Position numbers and translations under genes: made by a program
Shown here: piece after piece, positions 9,034-17,817 of the stretch
How positions within the stretch are numbered: position 1 is the stretch's first letter
How the letters are laid out: each line of letters opens with the position of its first letter
The notes under the pieces: model-generated
What the model saw: the letters and a program-made list of their open reading frames with translations, nothing else
Told to the model about the DNA's origin: nothing
Database searches by the model: none
Assembly: GCA_003427395.1 (NCBI GenBank)
Contig: BFEA01000197.1
Coordinates: forward strand, 2,432,158-2,455,984
DNA from: Chara braunii
Taxonomy: Eukaryota > Streptophyta > Charophyceae > Charales > Characeae
Length of the DNA stretch: 23,827 nt
Reading direction: 5' to 3'

Positions 9034-9501
9034 GGATTGACCGTGCAAAAGAGATGGGAAAAGCTTTATATCCTTTCACCGGGGGATCTGGCTGATTTTA
9101 GATGGGCCTGTTGCACACACATAATGCTGACGTCTCGTCGGGCCCTCCAATGGCAGATACTGTACCACTGCCTACCCACCCCTGACTAGCTCGTATCGAG
9201 GACTGACCTGGAGCAGAAAGGCCTCCTCTCCCCCATTTGCAAATACTGTGACTGGTTCTCCCAACCCTCCTGCGCCACGTTGGAGCACTGCCTACTGGGT
9301 AGCCCCATGGTAACCCAGATGTGGAGGTGGTGGGATGCTGCATAGCATAGTCCACTATCCCATACGGGTTGGTGGCATCTTTTTCAAATTGCATGTTTGG
9401 GGGAATGCCTGAAGTGCATTTTCAAACTGTTTCCATGATTGCCGCATAGTTATTCCGAAAGAAGAAGAAGAAGAAGGAGAGATAGCCAACTAGCTCCCTA
9501 G
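9033..9501 (+). pseudogene. LINE ORF2 relic, downstream half with zf-RVT-like domain
   Basis: The frame through 9088 reads QKRWEKLYILSPGDLADFRW right after the target-site duplication, then TSRRALQWQILYHCLP, GLLSPICKYCDWF, CATLEHCLL and MVTQMWRWWDAA. This is the zinc-binding C-terminal domain of LINE reverse transcriptases (zf-RVT): CxxC followed by xxExxHCLxxxP and a Trp-rich segment. In-frame stops lie at 9187-9189 (TAG), 9343-9345 (TAG) and a TGA near 9433, and the frame ends at 9499-9501. It continues the coding sequence interrupted at 6231: the upstream half ends at a YTVKQGYRII motif, where this domain is expected to begin shortly afterwards. Confidence 0.8.
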
Positions 9502-10208
9502 GCGAACATCGTTGGATGGAACACTACACCTCTTCCCCGAATAGAACGCGCAGTCAATATAGAGACTGTGTGTGGGGGAGGGGAGAGGGGAGCTCCAAGA
9601 ACTGGTAAGAGTGCTCTGCACTAACCTCTTCCTCCGCACAGAGCACACAGTAATCATGAGTGTATACAAGCGAGTTTCTAGTTCTGATACCACATGACGA
9701 GGTTGTGTTGTGTTCTGGGTAAGACAGTGGCACTGCCACTGGGTTCCGCTGGCAACACCAGCCAACTGACATTTTTTTCTAAAAACTTGAAATCAAAGTC
9801 CCTATTTTTTGTCCAAAACAAGGCATTTTTCACAAAAATGTGACATTTTTTATCCTATGGTACTATGCTGCACATGTGCAAATTTTATGTCAATTTTATT
9901 TCAGTTTGCTCTTTTTTAGTGACTTGGTCATTAGTTTAACTTCGAAATCAGCCGCTTTTTCGCAACTTTGCTTGTGTCCGTTGTTTTTGTGTCGTATACT
10001 TGTTATTATTATTTGATGTTTTGTTGTTGTTTTTTTTCATGCACATATCCACTTCACGTGTACGGAGCACTTCATGCTTTGTTTTGTGTGTTACTTGTGT
10101 GTCTTACTTCTCGCTACGACTGAATTGTCATTGATTCGTCTTCTGACGAGCAGCTTCGTTTTCTACCAAACAAATTAATTTTGTTAATTGTGTGTGTTGC
10201 ACACACGC
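9502..10208. other. AT-rich noncoding stretch
   Basis: No gene seen. 9540-9600 contains a GTGTGTGGGGGAGGGGAGAGG purine tract. GTGCTCTG (9611-9618) and CAGAGCAC (9639-9646) form a perfect 8-bp inverted repeat with a 20-base loop. 9770-10060 is T-rich with repeated CATTTTT and TTGTTGTT runs. Confidence 0.5.
9681..9692 (-). other. Possible LTR-retrotransposon primer-binding site
   Basis: On the minus strand the sequence is TGGTATCAGAAC, 11 of 12 to the plant initiator-Met tRNA primer site TGGTATCAGAGC. Two bases before it (minus-strand sense) is a CA end (CCTCGTCA), as expected for an LTR boundary near 9695. I did not find the partner LTR or gag/pol sequence, so this may be a solo remnant or chance. 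Confidence 0.3.
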
Positions 10209-10210
10209 AT

Positions 10211-10216
<6 letters not shown>

Positions 10217-10275
<59 letters not shown>

Positions 10276-10911
10276 NNNNNNNNNNNNNNNNNNNNNNNNN
10301 NNNNNNNNNNNNNNNNNNNNNNNNNNNNNNNNNNNNNNNNNNNNNNNNNNNNNNNNNNNNNNNNNNNNNNNNNNNNNNNNNNNNNNNNNNNNNNNNNNNN
10401 NNNNNNNNNNNNNNNNNNNNNNNNNNNNNNNNNNNNNNNNNNNNNNNNNNNNNNNNNNNNNNNNNNNNNNNNNNNNNNNNNNNNNNNNNNNNNNNNNNNN
10501 NNNNNNNNNNNNNNNNNNNNNNNNNNNNNNNNNNNNNNNNNNNNNNNNNNNNNNNNNNNNNNNNNNNNNNNNNNNNNNNNNNNNNNNNNNNNNNNNNNNN
10601 NNNNNNNNNNNNNNNNNNNNNNNNNNNNNNNNNNNNNNNNNNNNNNNNNNNNNNNNNNNNNNNNNNNNNNNNNNNNNNNNNNNNNNNNNNNNNNNNNNNN
10701 NNNNNNNNNNNNNNNNNNNNNNNNNNNNNNNNNNNNNNNNNNNNNNNNNNNNNNNNNNNNNNNNNNNNNNNNNNNNNNNNNNNNNNNNNNNNNNNNNNNN
10801 NNNNNNNNNNNNNNNNNNNNNNNNNNNNNNNNNNNNNNNNNNNNNNNNNNNNNNNNNNNNNNNNNNNNNNNNNNNNNNNNNNNNNNNNNNNNNNNNNNNN
10901 NNNNNNNNNNN

Positions 10912-10949
<38 letters not shown>
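10217..10949 (+). repeat. (CA)n microsatellite spanning an assembly gap
   Basis: CA repeats fill 10217-10275, followed by 636 Ns (10276-10911), then CA repeats again at 10912-10949. The gap is inside or caused by the microsatellite. Its true length is unknown, and all frames read through the Ns are meaningless. Confidence 0.95.
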
Positions 10950-10951
<2 letters not shown>

Positions 10952-11261
10952 AGTTTTATTCGCAAACACATGCATCTATGTATACACGCATTGCTTCTGA
11001 TCAATATATGTTATAATTGTCTCGCATTCTGTCGATAAATAGGCTTTTCGTACAATTGCAGTCTGACTTTGCTTTATTACAAATGAAGTTTGGTGTATGT
11101 TCTTTTGTTGAGGTCTTGACAATTAGTCACTGCGTATATTGCGTCAACAACAATCGCGGAATTGCTGTCCGCACCTACCCACACTTAGTCACCTAGCGAT
11201 TGAACCTTCAAACATCCGACCGTACACCCATTCGACCATCTCGCCATCACCCTATCGTCGC
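10950..11261. other. Short unique AT-rich spacer before the satellite region
   Basis: No gene or repeat recognised. It becomes CATC-rich from about 11175, where the satellite DNA begins. Confidence 0.5.
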
Positions 11262-11700
11262 ACCATGCCATCCGATGGTCGGGCTTCAACGCGGCACCCT
11301 ACCATCCGATGGCGGGGCTTCAACGAGACACCCCACCATCCGATGGTAGGGCTTCAATACGACACCCCACCATACGATGGTCGAGCTTCACCGCTCGACT
11401 CGACAGTCCTGCCATCCTGCCATCTTGCAACCCTGTCATCTTGCCATACTGCCCCCCGACCATCCTCCCATCTTGCCATTCCACCATTATGCTAGCTTGC
11501 CATCCTCCCATCCTCCTCCTCCCCTCCTCCCATCCCACCACCCGACCATCCGACCAGCCGGGCAGCTGACCATCCTGCCACCCGACCATCCCGCGTTCTA
11601 GCAATTATACAATCCGACCATCCCGCCTTCCAGCAATTTCACAATCCGACCGTCCGACCATTCGACTGTCCAACCATTGTGCCATCCGACCAGCCTAACC
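11262..11700 (+). repeat. Satellite higher-order block, copy 1
   Basis: Starts with four palindromic modules of the ACCATCCGATGGT type (near 11268, 11308, 11336 and 11371), spaced 28-40 bp and each followed by CGGGCTTCAA or CGAGCTTCA. It passes into CCATCC-type minisatellite and ends GTGCCATCCGACCAGCCTAACC. Copy 2 at 12905-13352 follows the same order throughout. Confidence 0.9.
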
Positions 11701-11890
11701 TCCCATCTTGCCATTCCACCATTCTGCCATCTTGCCATCCTCTCATCCTTCCATCCCCCCACGCAAACATCCCATCCTACCATCCCACCGCCCGATGGTC
11801 GGGCTTCAACGCGGCACCCTACCATCCGATGGCGGGGCATCAACGAGACACCCCACCATCCGATGGTAGGGCTTCAACATCCTACCATGC
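11701..11890 (+). repeat. Minisatellite plus partial satellite block
   Basis: CATCTTGCCATTCCACC-type minisatellite to about 11790, then a third, truncated copy of the palindromic module block (11792-11881), which shares GATGGTCGGGCTTCAACGCG and TCAACGAGACACCCCACC with copy 1. Confidence 0.85.
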
Positions 11891-12286
11891 TAGGCACGGA
11901 CTCTCGACAATACAATGGTCCAGCTCTGCCGCTCTGCCGGCGATCTCGTCACCTCCCTCACTCTAGAGAGAGAGAGAAAGAGACTGGATGGCAAATGAGA
12001 TGGGCGGGACGTCATGCTGAAGATGGGCCTTCACAGGGTTGTGGCAAGCATGGACTCTCGACAATACAATGGTCCAGCTCAGGCACGACGCCCGACGATC
12101 GACCATGTGACGGCCCGGCTTCAGCATGACTTCCCGCCCATCTCATTTGCCATCCAGTCTGAATTCGAAACGCAGAAACGTCCTCCCGATGAGCCCTCTC
12201 ACCGAACCCGTATAAACAAGAGAAAGGTTAACGGAACGTCAGCCGCTGCGGCGTTTCCCCGGTTGCACAGGCTTCCACAGAATAGC
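11891..12286 (+). repeat. CGACAATACAATGGTCCAGC module block
   Basis: GGACTCTCGACAATACAATG followed by GTCCAGCTC occurs at about 11896 and again at 12050. A purine tract (GAGAGAGAGAAAGAGA, about 11965-11981) lies between them. From 12033 the block is directly duplicated at 22867-23120. It includes the promoter-like cassette listed separately. Confidence 0.85.
12194..12266 (+). promoter_or_regulatory. 73-bp promoter-like cassette, copy 1
   Basis: Contains CACCGAACCCGTATAAACA (TATA-like, 12211-12216), GAACGTCAGC (12234-12243, with a CRE/bZIP-like ACGTCA core) and GTTTCCCCGGTTGC at the end. Two other copies of identical length are at 21357-21429 and 23028-23100. Whether it drives transcription is inference. 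Confidence 0.45.
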
Positions 12287-12354
12287 AATTCAAGGCGGGG
12301 CACGGGTGTCCAAAATGATTGCCGACATAGAGCCTTTGAGTCAAACACTTAACC

Positions 12355-12904
12355 TCTAGTACCCTACCATCCCACCACCCAACCATCCTGACTCCCTCTT
12401 GTCCATCCCACCATCCCACCATCCCACCATCCCACCATCCTTTCTCCCATCTCACCATTCCCTTTTTCATCCTGCCATCCCACCATCCTCCCATACCACC
12501 ATCCCACCATCCTCTTTTCCATCCTCTCTCCCATCCCGCCATCCTTTCATGCCACCATCCTACCACCCCACCGTCTTGCCATCCTCTCTTCCATCCTCTC
12601 GTCCTGCCATCCCGCTGACAAACCATCCGACCATCCCACTGACGAACCATCCAGCCATCCCACAAACGAACCGTCTAGACATCCGACCATCCAGCCATCC
12701 CACCATCTGTCGTGCCATTCAAGTTCCACCATTCTGCCATCCTCTCTCCCATCCTGCCATCCTCTCTTCCATCCTACCATCCCACCACCCAACCATCCGG
12801 TCTTCCATCCAACCATCTTACTATCTGTCCTGCCATTCCACCATCCATCCATCTTACTGACCACCCATGCAAACATCCGCCCTCCCCACCCTACCATCCC
12901 ACCG
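12355..12904 (+). repeat. CCATCC-type minisatellite
   Basis: Degenerate tandem array of CCATCC, CACCATCC, TGCCATCC and CTCTCTTCCATCC units, very C-rich on this strand and G-rich on the other. 12405-12904 matches 23121-23610 in unit order, so it is part of a segmental duplication rather than an independent array. Repetitive HPTIPPS-type (+) and WDGRMVGW-type (-) reading frames are repeat artefacts. Confidence 0.9.
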
Positions 12905-13352
12905 CCTGATGGTCGGGCTTCAATGCGGCACCCTACCATCCGATGACGGGGCTTCAACGAGACACCCCACCATCCGATGGTAGGGCTTCAGCACGACACC
13001 CCACCATACGATGGTCGAGCTTCACCGCTCGACCTGACAGTCCTACCATCCTGCCATCTTGCAACCTTGTCATCCTGTCATCCTGCCGCCCGACTATCCT
13101 CCCATCTTGCCATTCCACCATTCTGCCATCTTGCCATCCTCCCATCCTTCCATCCTCCCATCCTCCCCTCCTCCCATCCCACCACTCGACCATCCGACCA
13201 GCCGGGCAGCTGACCATCCTGCCACCCGACCACCCGACCATCCCGCCTTCTAGCAATTATACAATCCGACCGTCCCGCATTCCAGCAATTTCACAATCCG
13301 ACCGTCCGACCATTGGAGTGTCCAACCATCGTGCCATCCGACCAGCCTAACC
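12905..13352 (+). repeat. Satellite higher-order block, copy 2
   Basis: Near-complete copy of 11262-11700 with small indels, in the same orientation about 1.64 kb downstream. It keeps the four palindromic modules, the GCCGGGCAGCTGACC segment, the paired TAGCAATTATACAATCCGACC / CAGCAATTTCACAATCCGACC segments and the CCAGCCTAACC end. Confidence 0.9.
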
Positions 13353-13545
13353 TGAACCCTGCCACCCGACCACCCCACCGTCCCACCATCGGACCACACG
13401 ACCATCCTGCAATCCTGCCATCCAAGCATCCTGTCATCCTCGCATCCTGCCGCCTTTCCATCCTTCCATCCTGCCATCCGACCACCCGACCATCCTGCGT
13501 TCTAACAATTTCACAACCCCATCATCTGACCATTCGGATGGTCGA
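13353..13545 (+). repeat. Minisatellite tail
   Basis: CCATCC/CCACCCGACC-type units with no counterpart after copy 1. It ends near CATTCGGATGGTCGACC at 13532-13548, where single-copy DNA begins. Confidence 0.8.
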
Positions 13546-13732
13546 CCGTCACCGCTCCATCCCGTGGGATTGCTGCCTCCCCCCCCCCCGTGCTCTTCTA
13601 TTATACGCCTCTGTGCGCGGTAAATGTCTAATTTATACACAACGTCGTTGATGCTAATGAATTTATAAAATCCGGCCTCGTTTCAGACTTCATGGTTCAC
13701 GGGATACAAAACTTTGTACTCTCAAAACTATG
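13546..13732. other. Junction between satellite and the minus-strand element relic
   Basis: Single-copy, with a run of 11 Cs (13578-13588). It lies 3' of the third minus-strand ORF and might hold the element terminus. I could not pair it with an inverted repeat at the other side. Confidence 0.35.
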
Positions 13733-14908
13733 CTAAAGACGGATGTGTCCGTTGCCACAGTAAGGACAGTCATACACGTCTCTGCTCCAACCAGTAGAAA
13801 ATGTCACTTTTTTCTTCCCCCCACGTGTGTACTTTTTTCTATCGAAAAGAACGTCCAACGTGTCAGCTCGATGTTTGACGGTCCATGATATCTCATCATA
13901 ATTGTGAAACAGACAATGCACCTGACTGTGCACCAAACATTCTATCCTCATGTTGAGCTCTTTCCTTAGAGCATGGTCATGGGATATTCGAGTTTTGAAG
14001 CGCCCAAGTGATCCAGCGAGTGTAGGGTCGTTGAATGCTTCCTGAGATGTAAGTGTGATATTGTGAAACTCCTCTCTAGCAAGGAAGAACGTATTGATTT
14101 TTTTATCGTTCACCTTCGCCACTGTGAAAAGTGTCACAACGGTGGTGTTACGATTCAACACCCGAATTCGGCCATAGAAATCTACAAAGATCGGGAACGG
14201 CAGGTGCGGTTTTCCGAGGCAAAACCAAACACATTGTTTGGAATGTTTCCTGTCCCAATCTGACCATTGCTGCTTTATACACAATGTTTTCCACGCGTCA
14301 ATCATCTCCGTTGGTGTAGCAGGGTTTTCAGTACTGTCCACGGCGTCGGGCTCCACATCGACTTCTTGCTCCAACGAGTACAAGTACCAAAAGTCTTTGC
14401 CGTCGTCGTGATGAAGTTGTATGTCGTTGCCTCCCATGACCCAAGACATGGGGATTTCACCGTCCGGCGCGACATTTCAGACAATGTGCAAATAATGAGA
14501 GTCTATGCTGACGATATCATGTTCCCATATATTTTTGTCGAATATTTTGAGATCCAAGGCCGGTGTATTTGAATTGTTGCCTTGTGATGAAGTGTCAGTC
14601 GATGATGCGTTGTCGTGCGATGCATTGTGGTTGACATTCATCCTGCAATACGAGAATAAGCACGACGAAAATAATGTACCATATGTTTCACATTTTGTCA
14701 CTACCATGCACATTCAGTCACTGCCATATGCATCTTTAACATTTGTCATTACTGTCACACCCTTCTCTGCATTCAAAATAGGAACCCATTTTGAATCTTT
14801 CCTCGATCCCTTTAACTTCGACTTCATAACCACCAACACACCAGTATACAACTTTGATAAGTTTGTCAAACCCTCGGGATTGTAAGTGAATCCCATCAGC
14901 GCACCCAA
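13733..14908 (-). pseudogene. Broken ORF of the minus-strand element, unknown function
   Basis: One minus-strand frame runs from about 14908 to TAG at 13733-13735, interrupted only by TGA at 14714-14716 and TGA at 14477-14479. The strongest part (14476-13736) includes GEIPMSWVMGGNDIQLHH, WKTLCIKQQWSDWDRKHSKQ, FPIFVDFYGRIRVLNRNTTV and a C-terminal CPYCG zinc-binding-like motif. TATTGCAG just before 14642 resembles a 3' splice site, so the first TGA could lie in an intron. The second TGA has no such escape and suggests decay. I do not recognise the family. Its orientation and position downstream of the DUF7869 and 17667-16981 ORFs suggest it belongs to the same element, with the 334-bp array in between, but that is inference. 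Confidence 0.55.
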
Positions 14909-16849
14909 GTACCATCCTTCCGCAAAATCATCCCATCGTCCTACAACCGATCATCCCATCATCCCACCAACACATCATCATGGCATCCTATTATCCTACC
15001 ATCTTATGGTTGAGCTTTGTCACGACAATCCACCATCTTATGATGGAGCGCCCCCCTTGCACACATGGCCGTCATGTAGAACTCGTCTATATTTTCTCTA
15101 CCATCCCGCCATCTGGTAGTCGAGCGTCGTCATTGCAGTGATTGTCGACATGCAGAAGTTCATCGGGTTTGCCTGACCATCCCACCATCCTCCTATCCCA
15201 CAATCGGTCATCCTAGCATCCCGCAGACACACCATCCCCCCATCCTACCATCTGTTGGTCGAGCTTCGTCATGACACGGTGACACCCTACCATCTGATAG
15301 TCGACCTTCGCCATAACATCCGACCATCCTTTTATCTTGCCATTCCGCAGTTTGCCGTCCTCCTAGCCCACCATTGTAGCATTCTGCCGACCTGTCTACC
15401 GGCCATCCCGCCGACGCTGTAATGAAAAATCCTCCTATTTTATCACCCTGCACCCTGTCGCACGACCATCCCTCCATCCTACCATCTGATGGTCGAGCTT
15501 CGTNCGCCGACGCTGTAATGAAAAATCCTCCTATTTTATCACCCTGCACCCTGTCGCACGACCATCCCTCCATCCTACCATCTGATGGTCGAGCTTCGTC
15601 ATGACACCCTANCATCTNATAGTCGAGCTTCGCGATGACATCCGACCATCCTTTTATCTTGCCATTNCGCAGCCTGCCGTCCTCCTAACCCACCATCGTA
15701 GCATTCTGCCGACCTGCCTGTCGGCCATCCCGCCGACGCTGTAATGGAAAATCCTACAACCATACCCTACTTACATCACTCCATACTACCATATGATGGT
15801 CGAGCTTCGACATGACACCCTACCATCTGATAGTCAAGTGTCTCCACGATGTTCGACAATCCTCCTATGTCACCACCCTGCATCCTGCCGCACGACCATC
15901 CCCCCATCCTACCATCTGATGGTCGAACTTTTTCATGANACCCTACCATCTGATTGTCGACCTTCGCCATNAGACCCGANCATCCTTTTATCTTGCCATT
16001 CCCTAGCCTGCCGTCCTCCTAACCCACCATCGTAGCATTCTGCCNANCTGCCTNNCNGCCANTCCACCGACGCCNCAATGAAAAATCCTACAACCATACC
16101 CCANTGACATCACACAATACTACCATGTGATGGCCGAGGTTCGACATGACACCCTACCATCTTATAGTCAAGCGTCTCCACGATGTTCGACAATCCTCCT
16201 ATGTTACCACCCTGCACCNTGCCGCACGACCATCCCTCCATCCTACCATCTGATGGTCGAGCTTCGTCATNNCACCCTACCATCCGATAGNCGAGNTTCG
16301 CCATGACATCCGACCATCCTTTTATCTTGCCATTCCACAGCCTGCCGTCCTCCTAGCCCACCATTGTAGCATTCTGCCGACATGCCTACCGGCCATCCCG
16401 CCGATGTCGTAATGAAAAATCCTCCTATGTTATCACCCTGCACCCTGTCACACAACCATCTCTTCATCCTACCATCTGATGGTCGAGCTTCGTCATGACA
16501 CCCTACCATCTGATAGTCGAGCTTCGCCATGACATCCGACCATCCTTTTATCTTGTCATTCCGCAGCCTGTCGTCCTCCTAGCCCACCATTGTAGCATTC
16601 TGCCGACCTGCCTGTCGGCCATCCCGCCGACGCGGCAATGGAAAATCCTACAACCATACCCTATTAACATCACACCATACTACCATACGATGGCCGAGCT
16701 TCGACATGACACCCTACCATCTCCTAGTCAAGCGTCTCCATGATGTTCGACAATCCTCTTATGTTACCACCCTGCATTCTGCCGCACGACCATCCCCCCA
16801 TCCTACCACCTGATGGTCGAGCTTTTTCATAACACCCTACCATCTGCAC
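14909..16849 (+). repeat. 334-bp higher-order satellite array with a 226-bp variant
   Basis: The anchor TTTATCTTGCCATTCCGCAG (with variants) recurs at 15331, 15653, 15987, 16321 and 16547, giving spacings of 322, 334, 334 and 226. The full unit contains palindromic modules (CCATCTGATGGTCGAGCTTC), CCGCCGACGC.GTAATG.AAAATCC and CACCCTGCACCCTG, plus a 108-bp segment (TCAAGTGTCTCCACGATGTT) missing in the 226-bp form. The 322 spacing equals 226 plus a 96-bp insert that looks like an assembly artefact. About 20 scattered Ns show the consensus is poor here. The edges (14909-15330, 16548-16849) are diverged modules of the same kind. Confidence 0.9.
15409..15599 (+). repeat. Exact 95-bp duplication across a single N
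   Basis: 15409-15503 and 15505-15599 are identical by eye, separated only by N at 15504. Perfect identity, in an array whose other units differ at many positions, points to contig-end overlap at a closed gap rather than biology. Confidence 0.85.
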
Positions 16850-17009
16850 ACCTTCAAGACGAAGTTGTTTTCACCTTCAAGACGAAGTTGTTTTCACCAT
16901 GTACAACTTGTCGCGGATTGCAATAATCGACGGGACTGCACACCTTGAAGACAAAACTGTTTTCACCATGTACAACCTGTTCAGGTGAGCAATAACCCAC
17001 GAGATTGCA
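16850..17009 (+). repeat. Short tandem repeats at the 3' edge of the second ORF
   Basis: A 23-bp sequence (ACCTTCAAGACGAAGTTGTT plus TTC) lies in tandem at 16850-16872 and 16873-16895 and, diverged, at 16942-16964. A longer 69-bp period includes CACCATGTACAACTTG / CACCATGTACAACCTG. The repeat overlaps the C-terminal codons of the minus-strand ORF. Confidence 0.9.
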
Positions 17010-17667
17010 CGTTCATCCGTTGGCAGAGTTGCTTCATACCGATGGTTTTTTTCAACTTTGTCTTCTTCATTTTCTGCACTATTCCTGTACTGTACACCCA
17101 ACGAAGTACTTTTGTAGCACTTGTAACAGCAATGCATTTTCTTTTGCTAATATAAAGCAGCATTGCGTCCCTAATCACATTGCAAAAACGCATCACGTGC
17201 CGGGAAATCCCGAATTCTTCATCGTCCATTTCTTCATCGGATAACAGTCTGCTTCTATCGATGCGTGTCGCACAATGTGTCATTCCATGTCGTGCTTTGA
17301 AAGCAACACGTAAAACCCTTCCTCGTTCATGAAAGCGAGAATCGCATAGCCAACCAGAACCATAATATACATTTCTCCTTTTATCGATGCCCTCCTTCTT
17401 ATACATGGCGGCAGGTTCGCATGTGTTAGCCAGTTTGAAAAGTTTGCGTTGCATCTCTGGTGTCCAAAATTCCATTGTCGGGTAGAACATGGATTTGTCC
17501 ATTGATTGCAAGCCGATAGCGACCATCTTTTGCCTTGCTCGATAAGGTATAAGTTCGTCGTACTGGATCACCTTCCCCCACTTATCCGCTCGGCGATGCC
17601 ATGCTTGCTCGATTTCTTTTTCCATAGGGATTGCAATGACTTTGCTGTTTCGAAAAACAAAAGCCAT
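16981..17667 (-). CDS. Second ORF of the minus-strand element, unknown function
   Basis: A 228-codon open frame starts at ATG (17667-17665). It begins MAFVFRNSKVIAIPMEKEIE and contains QMVYDEL-like spacing around VIQYDELIPYRARQKMVAIG, a conserved-looking FYPTMEFWTPEMQRKLFKLA and NVYYGSGWLCDSRFHERGRV. It ends basic (KMKKTKLKKTIGMK). It has mixed secondary structure, no signal peptide and no obvious membrane segment. It lies about 150 bases downstream of the preceding ORF, on the same strand; the spacer contains several stops, so it is either a separate gene or an exon behind an intron. The last ten codons fall in a tandem repeat, so the natural C-terminus may differ. Family not recognised; likely transposon-encoded. 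Confidence 0.5.
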   Translation of the reverse strand: MAFVFRNSKVIAIPMEKEIEQAWHRRADKWGKVIQYDELIPYRARQKMVAIGLQSMDKSMFYPTMEFWTPEMQRKLFKLANTCEPAAMYKKEGIDKRRNVYYGSGWLCDSRFHERGRVLRVAFKARHGMTHCATRIDRSRLLSDEEMDDEEFGISRHVMRFCNVIRDAMLLYISKRKCIAVTSATKVLRWVYSTGIVQKMKKTKLKKTIGMKQLCQRMNVQSRGLLLT

Positions 17668-17817
17668 ATATGTCAGATGGTGTATGAGTTATTCTGCACA
17701 TTTAGCGTGCGTGTTTTACTGCTGCCAACGACTTCATCGCCTTCACTGCGTCACTCTTCCTGATTCTTAATCCAGTTTTGCCTTTCTTTTCGCTTTTCCA
17801 TCCCCATGCCATACATG

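Noticed and set aside
10114-11038. Open frames of alternating Val-Cys or Thr-His across the N gap
   Set aside because: They are the (CA)n microsatellite read through 636 unknown bases.
11262-11700. Telomeric or subtelomeric TTTAGGG-type repeats
   Set aside because: The GGATGG-type units do not match plant or algal telomere motifs.
12228-13485. Long open frames rich in WDGRMVGW (minus) or HPTIPPS (plus) peptides, also at 22.2-23.8 kb
   Set aside because: They are translations of the CCATCC minisatellite; frames open in several phases with the same repeat peptide and no start or stop context.
14477-14716. Selenocysteine or reassigned UGA in the third ORF
   Set aside because: Other relics in the window contain TAG and TAA stops too, and no supporting RNA element was seen; decay or an intron explains it more simply.
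14909-16849. CRISPR-like regular repeats
   Set aside because: Units are hundreds of bases with internal degeneracy, there are no uniform short repeats with unique spacers, and the context is eukaryotic.
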